A stretch of 64,000 bases of DNA. Origin: Cerrena zonata. Lineage: Eukaryota; Basidiomycota; Agaricomycetes; Polyporales; Cerrenaceae. Below the pieces are notes generated by a model, which was not told the origin of the DNA, made no database searches, and worked only from the letters and a program-made list of their open reading frames with translations. The position numbers and the translations under genes were made by a program. The stretch spans positions 62,001-126,000 of the forward strand of contig JASBNA010000006.1 of assembly GCA_038087015.1 (NCBI GenBank), given 5' to 3'. Below, one piece after another: positions 47,191 to 60,560 of this stretch (the stretch's first letter is position 1; the number at the start of each line of letters is the position of its first letter).

Positions 47191-47602
47191 ATTAAAGAGA
47201 ATATTGCATCTTAGCCTCATGGTGGGTGCCTTTAGTAAATATTTTTGTCGTATTTGCACTCATGCCTGACTTCAGGGCTCCACATACTCATTCTTCATGA
47301 TGTGCCATGGTTGGATTCATTCGTAGGTCGAGTGGAAGACTTTCATTACAGGGGCCCGTGGTACGTCTGTTTGCCCTGCCGGAAAAGTTCACTGGACAGT
47401 TATAGTTGTTTTCTTAGGTGTAGCGATAATCATGTTAGGCTTCTGTTGTATTATATATATTTCAAACAAACAAAGAATGAAATGATCTCTCGGCGCGACA
47501 ATCCTAGGCGCCTTTGCACCCCTTCCGAGTTACATCTTGATTACGACCACTTCAAGTTATCTCAAGTTCTGCTCTACGATACGACGCGCCACTTGAATAA
47601 AC
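47191..47602. other. intergenic region between BTB-1 and BTB-2
   Basis: About 410 bp between two same-strand BTB paralogues. No gene recognised. Confidence 0.3.
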
Positions 47603-48680
47603 ATGGACTCAGATATAACTCAAGGTATTGACCGAGGAGATCCCTGGTTTGACGACGGGAATATCGTTATCGTGGCTGAGAACACCGGGTTCAAAGTGCA
47701 TCGCGATGTTCTCTCCCAGCGATCGGAGATTTTCAAGGATATGCTCCTAGTCCCTCAACCACCAGTGCCTAACCAAGATGAGATCCTGGATGGGATCCCT
47801 GTCGTTCATGTATCCGATACGCAGAAGGACCTGTTTTATGTCATTTCTGCGATATACAATGGATACAAGTACGTTATCTCAATTTAGTTTTCTTACATAT
47901 AAACTAACTCGTAAATCTTGTTTTTGCTCTTAGATATTTTGGAGAAGGTAAATTGATGACGTTTCCGGTTATCGGTGCCTTCCTTCGATTGGGCAACAAA
48001 TACGAAATTCCCGAACTTCAACGAGCTGCGATTTCCAGGCTCCGAGCATGTTTTCCAGACAGGCTGAAAGACTTCAGAAATGCCGAAACTACAGCTCAGT
48101 GCGCCGAAACTGAGGATGAAGACGAGGATATGGATGAGGAAGACTTGAAGTTCAACCCACCCCTCATTTACATGTGCCTGGAGGAAGTTATTGGAGTGAT
48201 CGACTTGGCTCGTACTCACAACCTACCTTCCCTTTTACCAGCTGCATTTTACCTTATTTCATGTTTACCGCCTGAGATCGTGGTCAAGGGGGGGGGGGGC
48301 AGGATCGGGATGGAAAGAGGCTTCTTCTCTCACAAGGAGACATTGTCAAGACCTTAGCCGGATCTAAACAGCTAGTACAACGAGAGCTTGCTGCGATCCC
48401 CAAAATGTCTCGCGTTGTCGCAAAAGCAGCACGCGGCAAATGTGTGGAAACATGCGCTCTTTCTAACGTGCTCCAGTCAACACATGCAGACTGGGGCTCG
48501 TTGATGGGTAATCTGGGTGAGAGCCTTTATGAGGACAGGCTCCATCCTTACCTGGATGGTGTCTGTCCCAAGTGTCATGCACGAATTAATGCCCAATGGC
48601 AACACTTTCGCGAGCTTACTTGGTCGAGTTTGAGAGAGATATTTTCACTTGACGAAGATGTGGTGGACGGCTCGACATGA
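47603..48680 (+). CDS. BTB/POZ-domain protein with a frameshift in a G12 run (BTB-2)
   Basis: A BTB/POZ paralogue next to BTB-1. Exons: 47603..47868 and 47934..48680, one 65-nt intron at the same place as in the other two copies. The BTB core (WFDDGNIVIVAENTGFKVHR, SQRSEIFKDMLLVPQPP, GIPVVHVSD) is intact, followed by GAFLRLGNKYEIPELQRAAI and an acidic insert (ETEDEDEDMDEEDLKF) not seen in the paralogues. Exon 2 is out of frame after a run of 12 G (48288..48299). The conserved continuation DRDGKRLLLSQGDIVKTL lies in another frame and runs to the stop at 48680 with the family's Cys-x-x-Cys tail (CPKC). One G more or two fewer restores the frame. Homopolymer miscounting is as likely as a real mutation. 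Confidence 0.72.
48288..48299. repeat. G12 mononucleotide run inside BTB-2
   Basis: Twelve consecutive G on the plus strand at the exact point where the BTB-2 frame breaks. Such tracts are prone to replication slippage and to sequencing miscount. Confidence 0.85.
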
Positions 48681-49931
48681 AACGTCCGAGAGGAAAGCTG
48701 CGTCTTTCGGTGAGCGTGTTGCTTGATTCTGTATTCGCTCTGACACCACTCAATACCCCTAGAGGATGCTAGTATCTACCCATGCATCTAATGCTATTTT
48801 TTCTGTATGTCCTCATTGATTTATCGTTTATCCGTGAGTATTTTGCCGCGCATCTATACTGTCTACCCAACTTATTTCCTATTCTGAAAAGTTTATACTA
48901 GAATCTGAAAGCCGATTCTGGCACGGCTGAAAGAACTCTTTTCTCATTATGACAACTCCAGTGAATCATGTTTGTCCCATAACATTCCTATTCCTTCTTT
49001 GACTCCCTCTCATTTAAAGTCATTTACTCCCCATGCACCGCTTGCGCTGAATGTTACAAAAGTCCGAATTACTAGCCAATCATCCAGCTCATGAACTCAC
49101 GTTCAATATTTCCCATTCCTCACGCGCCAGAGTCTACTTTAGTCAGGGTGGGGAGCTTTACCCGCTTGCAACTCTTGTATACAGACAGGGCAAACTGTCC
49201 GAGCTTATTGAACTTCTATTCCTTTGATGCTAGGACGGAGGGGACAAAATCGAAGTGAATTCGGCATGACTTTTGGATCTATGTCGAACGCGACAGAACA
49301 GTGATTATTAAAGTTAATGTCTGCTGCCGAAGGTGGCTACTTCTCTGGATCAAAAAGGGCTCATTCTAGTACGCTTCCGGTATGCAAGTCGTGAGACTGG
49401 GATAAGTTATTTCAGTCGCAAGAGATATATTTAACTCGGATGTGGTCTATTTTCATCACTGTATGGAAGTCCTTGCGTCGCACATGTACGACACTCTGAG
49501 CCATCTGTATCTCGCTCACCAGCTGGTTAAACACGAATATCAATGTGCTATACCGATACGAAAACACCTCCAACTAAGCCCGTTGAATGAATTCAGTCAA
49601 CATTTTGACTCTTCCGAAGAATCGCCGATCAAAACATTTCGCCATTTCACCTTTGCGATCTTCGTGTGTTTCAAAAAGTCTAAAATTAAAAGGCCCCAGG
49701 CCCGAACCTTACGAATTATCTAATTCGCTTGAGCGAGGACTTAGTGCGCAGAAATGTGATTGCCAAGGCGTGGGGAATGTGGCACACGGGATTGTGGACA
49801 GCCTAGCTGCAGCCCTTTTTGTGCTACTGCCACTCTGTACTAATACCTTCACGGCTACGACTGTACTAACGACGTTGTTACTGACTTTGGAACGTTCACG
49901 AAAAAAGTAGATACCCTTAGGATCGCACCAA
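48681..49931. other. intergenic region, BTB-2 / GH17
   Basis: About 1.25 kb. The short ORFs at 49.4-49.9 kb have no family resemblance. It should contain the GH17 promoter. Confidence 0.3.
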
Positions 49932-51992
49932 ATGCAGCGGTACCATGATGAGCCCAACACCACGAGCGCCTCAGTGGCCGATCTACAGGATTATTATGAC
50001 AACGGAATTCCAGTGAGTGCCGGTTGCTCGTCTCGGCTGGAGGAGGCAAGCCTGCTTGGTGTTCCTGCCACTCCTCTTTTTATAACATACTGCCATCTCT
50101 CTCCGTCCTGGTGACTCTATTCCCAACCTCGTCTCTCGTTTACAACCCCCCAGCCTGTTCGGTGCTCAACTGACCTGCTGCGCAGCCCCCCCACAGACTA
50201 TCGGGCATTGACGACCCATACGCCTCCAATTCTCTCATCCGCCAGACGCCAGACTCTGGTGCCCGAGGAAGCTATATCACACCGGACGCCATGCCCCTCA
50301 ACCAGAGCTCAGGATACTCCAACATGGAGGCCAATGCACCCTACCAAACGCCAGAGTACAACAACAGCCAATGGTTAGAGAAGCAGCAGTCGTCTGGCCG
50401 CAAGTCGAAGTGGATCGTATGTACTCCCTTTTCGCTCTTTTGTATTTTCAAATTGACCATTTTGCCCAGGTCATTGGTTCGCTCGTTGCGTTGCTCGTCC
50501 TCATCGGTGTTGGCGTTGGTGTCGGCGTCGCTGTTGCGAAGAGCAAGTCGAATTCAAACAAGTCGACAAGCACGACTAGTTCGACAGGCGCAGCGACAGA
50601 GACGGATCCCAACGACCCAAGCACCTTCCAGAAGGACACAAAGCTCAAGCACTCCTTCTATGGACTGGCGTACACCCCTGAGGGCTCTCAACTGCCTTCT
50701 TGTGGCAATTCACTTGGTATGCGCTTGAGTATTCTTGGGTGTCTTGTCGCACTAACTCGTCTTTGCGACGTCCCGCAGACGCCGTCATTGAGGATATTCA
50801 GCTCATGTCCCAGCTCACTTCGGTATGTATCAATTGAGCCGGGGCGACCACCGAGATGCAGCTTCATTCCCTCAGTAATCCTAAATCTTTCTCTCTAGCG
50901 GATCCGTCTGTACGGTGCAGACTGCAACCAAACAGCCCTTGTGGTACGTATCATGTAACGCGCTTCTCCGAAGACTGAAACAACTCACACTCCACCTAGT
51001 TGGATGCTATCAACCGCACGAAGGTCAACATGACCGTGTATCTCGGTAACTACAATATCCCCACAGACGATGCACCATACGTCCGACAACGCGACGCCAT
51101 CATCGACGCGATCAAGACTTTCGGTGCAGACCATGTCACTGGTATCACCGTTGGTAACGAGTACATGCTCAAGTGCGTCTCTCGCAGCAGGCTTCTGCCT
51201 TCACATCTCACAGTATTTTTAGCTACCTCAATGCAAATGGCGCATCTGACCCGAACAGTGCCGTTGGTAATGCCGGTGCGGCCTTGCTGATCCCCAACAT
51301 CACGGACACTCGTACCGCCATTGCTGCCCTCAACCTTGGAAAGACGATCCAAGTCGGTACAGCTGATGCTGGAAGTTACTTCAACAACGAAGTCTTGGCT
51401 GCCGTTGATTACGGTGTATGTATCCCGCTCCCTCGAAACGGTGATCACTGAAAATTAAATGTTCCATGTGATACAGATGTCGAATGTTCACCCGTGGTTT
51501 GCCAACGTCTCGATCGACCAAGCCGCTGGATGGACAAACGACTTCTTCCAAGAACAGAATGTGGCTGTAGCCAAAACACTGTCGAATAATCCTCAAATGT
51601 TTATTGCTGAGACTGGCTGGCCGTCGAAATCTAGCGACGCCGGTAATGAGAGCAACGGGCCCTCGACAGCATCAGTCGCGAACCTCCAAACATTCCTGGA
51701 TACCTTCGTTTGCCAGGCCAACCAAAACGGCACAGGATATTTCTACTTCGAGGTATGTATATTCAGACTTAGCGGGGCTAAATGGAAGTGATTAACATTA
51801 TGTGTAGTACTTCGACGAGGAGTGGAAAGATCAGCAGTTCGGTGGTGTTGAGGGTTGGTGGGGTCTCTTCAACCGGGAGTAAGTGTTACATGTTTTCCTC
51901 CTACTTTGTGTATCGGAATTAACCTTCCGTTCTTTTACCCCAACAGTAAAACACTCAAGGATATCACTATCCCCGATTGCGAGATCGACTAA
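49932..51992 (+). CDS. GH17 beta-1,3-glucanase, type II membrane protein
   Basis: Predicted 468-aa family-17 glycoside hydrolase acting on beta-1,3-glucan of the cell wall, probably in wall remodelling. Exons: 49932..50012, 50186..50416, 50470..50716, 50779..50822, 50899..50943, 51000..51172, 51223..51415, 51477..51752, 51808..51878, 51947..51992 (1407 nt, in frame). A Tyr/Pro/Gln-rich cytosolic tail of ~103 residues precedes one membrane segment (about 104-127, VIGSLVALLVLIGVGVGVGV) and a Ser/Thr linker, giving the topology seen in many basidiomycete GH17 proteins. Catalytic pair: acid/base Glu270 in TVGNEYML and nucleophile Glu383 in IAETGWPS. WNLF-like ending EGWWGLFNRDKTLKD is typical. 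The first intron (50013..50185, 173 nt) is long for this genome and its acceptor is the least certain. Confidence 0.9.
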
Positions 51993-53172
51993 GCGGGGTT
52001 TTCCCCATTCTACTCGGACATTCTTGCACGCGATACCTGACTATTCTTGACACCCACACCTATTCCTACTCTACCTACCTCGGCTGCTCGTCGCTTCTAT
52101 TTCTCCTTCTCCTCCACGCGTATGGCATGCCTACACCTTTGCTGGACTGCTTCCTCTGCTACTCTTCACCTGTGAATACTACACTGGGTGTGATATAGCG
52201 GGATACTTATCAGGACTCATTAACGCTTTTTCGTTGACACGATTGATCATGGACAATTATATCCTCGAACTCTGTTCTACTCTTTCTCGTCCTTCTTTTG
52301 ACTAGTTTTGTTCAAGTTGTTTGAGCCTCGTTTTGCACTTCGTTCGGACAATCTCAATGTTGCATTGCAATACAGTACAAATATTACCTTTGGTTCCGAC
52401 GTCTAATGGTCGAGTCTTTTATTTCTCAGCTATTCCATCTCTATTCCTAGCTCCTCACTACCTCGGTGCCGACAGCTAACCTTATGTCGATGTACTAATT
52501 ATAGCTCGCCTTGCAGATCGCGTCCAACCCGTGAGTCCATCAGGAGTACAACCAGGATGCTTTAGAGACTCCAAAATAACCTTCTTCATCGTCACTACCG
52601 GACATATTCACTCCAATACTCCGTTTGCCACCCCCACATTCCTATTCTTGGTCCTAGCGTTCTCACTAAATATAGCTTACGTCCGTCTGCTCATGGTCCT
52701 GACGTCGAGCGACATCCACCGTCCGTCAATCCGACGTTCTTCCTCAAAATCAGACCCAATTCACTCTCATATGGTCTGCTTTTATACCGACATTCAACCG
52801 TTGCCCTGGCTGCCCAGGTGTCTGTTACCACATAAAGGTTGCCGCGGCCCGGCAGTTTGCATTTGACTTGCGATTTCAGGTGAGCACGCTGTGTGGGCCT
52901 TCTGGACAACCCGCGTTGTTAGGATATATGAAAGGATCAGCAGGTGTGTTGTGTTTGGTATGTTGTGAAGAGATGGTGGATGCACATGAACATGGACGCC
53001 TGGCCCAGTGTTTTAGCGATGTACTCCCGTTGTTCGTGGGTTCATGCCGTTCATTTAATTTTCAATTTCGTTCCATGATGTTATAAGAGACCCAGGTCTT
53101 GACAAGACTCGTTCCTCAACTCCTCCTCCAACCAGGTTCAGTGTCATTGTCTCAATCTTGGCGTTTTAAAAA
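51993..53172. other. intergenic region, GH17 / GH10
   Basis: About 1.2 kb between two same-strand glycoside hydrolases. No gene recognised; it should hold the xylanase promoter. Confidence 0.3.
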
Positions 53173-54860
<1,688 letters not shown>

Positions 54861-55053
54861 GCGGTTATTGAAGCTTCAACGAGTGGGACAAAAGTAGGAG
54901 CCGTTGTATAAATTATTGGTTATGTCTCAGTCCTTTTGTAACGACGTGGGAAACGTATTTCTTTCTTCATCATGAGTATAACGATTGTGCGCGAGTGATG
55001 ACAGGAATCAATTATACCTGAGAAGAGTCCGCCGGGGCCGAGAATGGAGATGG

Positions 55054-55850
55054 TCACCGTCTGCGAGATTTGAGTGCCTCGTGGCGTTTGGGAGGTGATT
55101 GAGAGCGAGAGTTCCTGCGATGGTGACTGGGAACTTTTTCATTATCCTTAGGCGAGACTCTATGCGATTGACGGCGATCTTCACCAGAATGATAGTCTCG
55201 AGAAGCGTCCTGTAATGACCCCTCATTCGAAGCAGCCACATCAATGGTATGGGAAAAGGCCTGCTGAGCAGAGTCCCGCTCTTTCTCCTTGTTACGTTTC
55301 CACATCAGTTTCTTGAAGCATTTGTTACACAGAACGACCTTCACTAGAGCGAATTTACCCTCCCCGTTTTCCTGGTATGAGAAGGGTAACTCCAGGGTTT
55401 TTAGTGATGGTCGTGCTTCTTCGACGTTATTGGAATCATGGAAAGAACACCGTGTGTTTCCACAAGTAGTCTCGCCCGCCCCCGACAGGACTTCATCTTC
55501 CGTACGCCACCGTAACGAGAACTGAATGATTCTCAATACAATCGTGAAAAAAAACATCCGAGGCTCTGGGTAAGCTCACATTGCCAGATTTGTAGTGTTT
55601 GAGATCGCAAACTGCGTACTCGCGGTAGAGGTTGTCGTAGTACTTCTTGGCAAGCTGTTCCTCCCATGTCAAGGGCTCCTGGTCATTATCCTCTCGTAAA
55701 AACCTGTAACGTGAACAGATCATTGGGGTTCAGTGGCGTTACGTTGTGCAGTCATCTGGTGTACCTGTGGGACGCCTTCAATATTTCGAATTCTGTCCTG
55801 CCGGACATAGTTGATGTCCTCGCAGAGATTTGGAGTCTTTCGGAGGTCAT
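55054..55850 (-). CDS. FRA10AC1-family nuclear protein
   Basis: Predicted ~225-aa FRA10AC1 homologue, a nuclear protein family linked to the spliceosome in other eukaryotes. Exons low to high: 55054..55521, 55580..55703, 55765..55850 (678 nt, in frame). Diagnostic blocks: TEFEILKASHRFLRED, the near-invariant LTWEEQLAKKYYDNLYREYA followed by VCDLKHYKSGNFSLRWRTE, SGAGETTCGNTRC, and LVKVVLCNKCFKKL with its Cys pair. The C-terminal tail is a charged Ser/Arg/Lys-rich stretch. The start (ATG at 55850) is uncertain: the usual N-terminal helix of the family is not obvious, so a further 5' exon may be missing. The gene is convergent with the xylanase; an RS-like tail fits a splicing role by inference only. 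Confidence 0.82.
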
Positions 55851-56179
55851 GACCAAGAACTTAGCCCTAGTTTTAAGTGAAAAGTACCCAAGACAATGTG
55901 ACAAAGCTTATGCAGTGGATGTCGGAGGGAATAGAGAACAAGAGATGCCACGGTTAGTCGCACACTACGGCACACAGAGAGTCTGATGGAGGACAACAAT
56001 TCCCTTTCTTGTCCCACTTACATCAAAGTTCTCCGAGGATCCTCACCCTTGCAGGAACACACAAAATGTAGAGCTTGTCCTAGACTCTGATAGCAAACCC
56101 TCTGTCTCATAGCTACTACCATATCGCTTGCAAGTGACAGAAAGAATGACTCAAATACACATTGTTGCTCGTAATCTGA
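55851..56179. other. divergent intergenic region, FRA10AC1 / F-box B
   Basis: About 330 bp. It may hide a missing 5' exon of the FRA10AC1 gene, but I could not identify one with confidence. Confidence 0.3.
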
Positions 56180-58318
56180 ATGGAGGTTCAATGTCTCATG
56201 GTCCGTCTTCCGCACTGCTTCTTCAATTATTCTCCCGTCGTTCAACCCGGTTCCACAGTAATCCACAGGGACGCCATTCACGCTTTGGTGACGGGACTTC
56301 TTGGTTTGCTTGCTGAAGATGAGCAACGTCAATATTTCTATGATGACGTTGTAGACGTTGAATCGGACGAATGGCCAAATTTGTCAAATCTTCTAACTCT
56401 CCTGCAAACAATTGCAGGATTTCATTCCGTAAGTTGAAGTCTCCGAACAATGTGCTACCCAGAGTGAATCTCTGCTGTGTATAGGCCTCCCTCGACCCAC
56501 GGGGCCGACATAAACCTAGATATGTATCAACGCTGCTTATCTGGAAAGCATTCTTGGAGCAGCTCGAACTCCCAACACCGTTCAATCTTCGTGCTTATGC
56601 CTCTGACCAAAAGCATAGCGTCACAACCAGATTTGGACCTACCTGGACGCTTGCTAACACGTACGACACCTTCGCCCTTTCTTATTCAAAGAGAGACATG
56701 GATTTGAATTCGAAATTGTTCCCTCTGGACACACTCTCGGAAATCGCATGTAAGTCATTTAACCATTCAAGCATCGGAGACGTGTTTACGATGTCTATCG
56801 TAGTTTCGGACATCATATCCAAACATCCTACGCCTGTGTTTCAACGTATTTGTCTGTGCAACCTGCCACCTGAATTGATTCATCGTATAATGGAGTACCT
56901 GACGGCCACAGATGCTCGTCGATTCGGTTACACATGCCAGGTCTTCAGAAAAATCTCCTTGCAGTATATCTATGACGTAAGTGAGCCGTAACCTTTTCTA
57001 ACTCAATGTTAATCTCGACTTGTCACAGGAGGAATGGCTTATCTTAGACCCCAGGTTTGCCCAAGAGGGTCTGATCAACGATGCGGGCGAATTGGATGCG
57101 CCTCCAGAAACCATCAAGGCGTTGACCCTTGAGGCCAGGAGGAGATTTGCACGTCGAGCGGAGTTCATATGTCGCAACCCCGACATTTCGAAGCAGCTGA
57201 GATCCCTTCGCATTTCTGGCTGTTGGCGGATACCTCTGTTGGATATCGATCTGGTGAAAGACGAATGCCGACGTCAGGAGTATTACCAACCAGTCTTCGA
57301 GAACATGATCAGAGTGCTCTCTCGTGCCCCTAAGGTTCATACACTTGTTATGGCCAATTTCAAGATTCCGCTAGCTGTCGCTGAAGCCATCACATCTCTC
57401 CCTTGTCTCACTACACTCGACTTTAGCGGGTGTCAACCCACATTCGATTACATATCCATCCAAAGTGCTTCCATTACGAACCTGGTCATACAGGTGGATG
57501 ATGCATTGGACATATGGAACGTACTACCCGGTATGGCCAACATTCGCGTTCTTCACGTCGAAGGGTCACCTAAAGCTCTGACATCCATTCCATCAACAAC
57601 TTCGGCCTCCACAAATCCGTTCAAAACCATCGAGCGCCTTGTCTTCCTCAACCTATGCTATGAGGACGTGTCCAAGCTTTGCGCTTGGATACAAGAAGCG
57701 CGTGGTAACGACCCTTCTCGTCTAACGCATGTCAAATTGCAACTAGACGAAGATAAGGGTTTTGATGTTGGCCAGATTCATGAGATCATCCAGACACTTC
57801 GAGGGGATTCGTTAGAAGTTTTGGTCCTCAATGGCGTCGACTATGGAGAAGCAGTCTTATTTCAGTGGTTTGCAGATGCTTTCCCGTATTTGCGTTCTCT
57901 CACCGTTCACTACCTTCGTACCCTCGACTGGCCAAGTCTCTGCTGGGACTACGCCAGGACCCTATCGAGTCTCAAGCACCTGAAATATTTCCAGTGGAAC
58001 CAATGGCCAGAATCTTACGACTATACGAATGCGGTGCCTTCATTATTCGACGGGCCCTCGGATGCATTCCAAGTCTCATCTCCCTTTGACGAAGAGGATG
58101 AGATATACGAAAACGCCAGATTAACGGTGAAGCTCTTCGCGGCATATTCCCCACAGCTTACCCGCGTTTCATACGCGGACTGTGACCATGATTATCAGAT
58201 ACATCGTAACCCAGCAGGGATTGTGACATTATCGAAGGTGGATAGACGAGAGCGTCCTCATAGTGACCTAGCTCTCTACCATAATCCATATCATGGGAGC
58301 CACGTTTGGAATTTGTAA
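56180..58318 (+). CDS. F-box protein with divergent leucine-rich C-terminus (B)
   Basis: Predicted 658-676-aa F-box protein. Exons: 56180..56428, 56485..56976, 57029..58318. The F-box begins at LCNLPPELIHRIMEYLTATD and continues RRFGYTCQVFRKIS. Exon 2 contains a perfect-looking 54-nt intron (56750..56803, GTAAGT...CGTAG) that is in frame without a stop, so both spliced (658 aa) and retained (676 aa) forms are possible. The C-terminal half has irregular Leu-rich repeats (LTTLDFSGC, PYLRSLTVHYLR) and the segment CWDYARTLSSLKHLKYFQWN, which matches gene A in position and pattern. The N-terminal ~180 residues have no known domain. The start ATG at 56180 is a choice among two in-frame ATGs (the other at 56198). 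Likely an SCF substrate adaptor; the target is unknown. Confidence 0.75.
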
Positions 58319-58940
58319 ATTTTGACTTCTCGAGCTCGTGCAAATGTTGGATATTGATGTACGGTCAAGCCCGAGTTGTACAGAGTAGGGCCGGTATATC
58401 TTTTGAAACCTATTAAACATGCGGAGTGGATATTTCGTCACATATCTTCTCAAGATTTTTCACATCATATACTCATCGAATTGTGGGTATTCTATCTATG
58501 ATTCGAATGTAGTTGTCTGCACTTTTGATCCCGTACATAACTATCAGACCGCCTGAAGTATTGAGTCCACTCCCGACATCATCACGCTCGAAGGCAATGC
58601 CACGACAACTTGGATCTCCCGATGAGATTTATGCTAGGGGTAACGGGCACAAGTACTACACAATTATAGTAAATTGTGCGACTTAGTCACAGACTATCAT
58701 CGTAGAGTCCTTCGGCTTTCTTTGGTGGATAATCTGCGTGAATCACCGGATAGTCTCATTGACTTTTACGTTGAAATGAATCAGAAAAACGAAGGACAAG
58801 TAGGAAACGGAATAACACAAGGATTCTCTAGAAATATATTACCTAACCAATATATAGGGAATCTCAAGTCAGACTTAGTGACAGATACTGTACGAGGACA
58901 TGTACTGAAAGTACCCACTACAAGGTTATGATGCAATATT
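58319..58940. other. convergent 3' intergenic region, F-box B / BTB-3
   Basis: About 620 bp between tail-to-tail genes. A short ORF at 58674..58931 has no family resemblance. Confidence 0.3.
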
Positions 58941-59978
58941 TTACAGTCCCCAACCCTCCGGAGTATCCCCTATTCCGAATGTATCGCATAGAAGAATCCA
59001 TGTTCTAGCGCGATGCCGATCCCACCGCGTTTTCAGTTCAGCCTTACAGTACCGGCATATATCAACCATGTTAGAATCTAGCCATGACGCATGATCAAGA
59101 CTTCCGCCAGATTCCTTGACCACCGAGATCCAATCCATCTTCGTTGGCAGAAACAGCTCAGCGATGAGGCAACTTTTGGACGGACAGGTTGGAGCTATCT
59201 TTCCTGACATGGAAGATATCGTGACGATATCTTCTTGCATCAGAGTAATGTGACCATCTATGCATGCTGTGATATCGCTTTTGGATAGCAGAAGCTGGTT
59301 TCCGTCCTCGTCCTGACTACCATCTATCAATGTGCGCGTCGGGAGGAATGAGCATAGATAGAAGGCTGAAGGAAGAAGTGAAAGTAAGTCATATGCACGA
59401 GCTAAGTTGATGACTCCAGGAACCTCTTCTAGGCGCATGTGGATCAAGGGCGGTTCGAAGTGTAAATAACCGTCTTCAGGGTTTTCATCGCAGGTTTTAG
59501 CGTTTTTAAAATCGCTAAGCCTCACGGGAAAGCATGTTTGGAGCCGTGATATTGCTGATTGCTGCAACTCGGGAATCTCGTATTTGTGCCCTAATCGGAG
59601 GAATGCACTGACGACCGTGAATGAGATTGGTTTCCCATCCCCGAAAAGTCTTTACAGGATCATGAGAATGAGGTTTTTATCTAAAGGATAGTCAGGTAGT
59701 TGCACTTACTTATATCCCTGGTAGAACGCCAAAAGCACGTAGGATATTTCCTTCCATGTGTCGGATACATGGACAACGGGAATTCCATCCAGAAGGTCTG
59801 ATTCATCGGGCGTAGGTGGTTGAGGAACTGACAATATGTTGCTGAGGACTTCCGACCGCTGAGAAAGCATGCTACGATGGACTTTGAATGGAGTGTCCTC
59901 AGCCACGAGAATAATGTTGCCATCGTCAAACCAGAGACCCGCTTCTACCGCCCGAGGTACATTTTGTTGCAAGGTCAT
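58941..59978 (-). CDS. BTB/POZ-domain protein, intact inverted paralogue (BTB-3)
   Basis: Predicted 325-aa BTB/POZ protein, the only undamaged one of three here. Exons: 58941..59649 and 59710..59978 (978 nt, in frame), with a 60-nt intron. The BTB core spans WFDDGNIILVAEDTPFKVHR to GIPVVHVSDTWKEI, then SAFLRLGHKYEIPELQQSAI, a helical region, and a C-terminal CxxC-like CRYCKAEL. Exon 1 is almost identical to that of the disrupted BTB-1 (5 differences in 213 nt), and it preserves the empty insertion site of the 703-bp element. It lies in inverted orientation about 12 kb away. Role unknown; BTB domains usually mediate dimerisation or Cul3 binding. Confidence 0.85.
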
Positions 59979-60560
59979 GCTGAAACCGAGCATGAGAGAC
60001 CTATAATGAGCAAAGCAGAAAATTTCACGACATACCTGGATTGAAGACGCGGTGTCACTGCCAGTTCGGGAGAGAGAGAGAGGGATTTGGACGCGGACTC
60101 GCGGAGAGTCAATGGTAAACATGCCCTGGGTGACGGCCCGGATTCTAGTTCTGAGAAACCGAATGATACTTACTACATACTTTGTCTCAACTCTCAAATA
60201 AAGTAGTAAACCTCTATGCAACTTACTCTTACTTTCATAATTTTCACCATATGGTGATGGTCATTCATACTTGTCCATACTAATTCAAAGTCCGATAGAC
60301 GGTTATCATGATTGTGCAGTGGCGCCAGTGGGATTCCTCATTGTAACTTGCTGCCACTGTACCTACTCCCCCTCCGACCCGACTTTGCTATAATTGCACT
60401 TACTATAACTTTTGCCCGCTCTGGATAGATTAGAAGGACTTGGAGATACCAATCTCTTCTCATATAGCTTCACCGTAAGTATCACGTTCGAGTACATCTC
60501 TCCGCCTTGGCTTCCGCGCACAACTGAATACTCCACGACCACTGGCATCCTGTTAGTAAA
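59979..60560. other. divergent intergenic region, BTB-3 / F-box zinc protein
   Basis: About 580 bp. It includes a BTB-3 leader that resembles the BTB-1 leader, with a probable 5'-UTR intron, and a short GA microsatellite near 60071..60082. Nothing else recognised. Confidence 0.35.
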
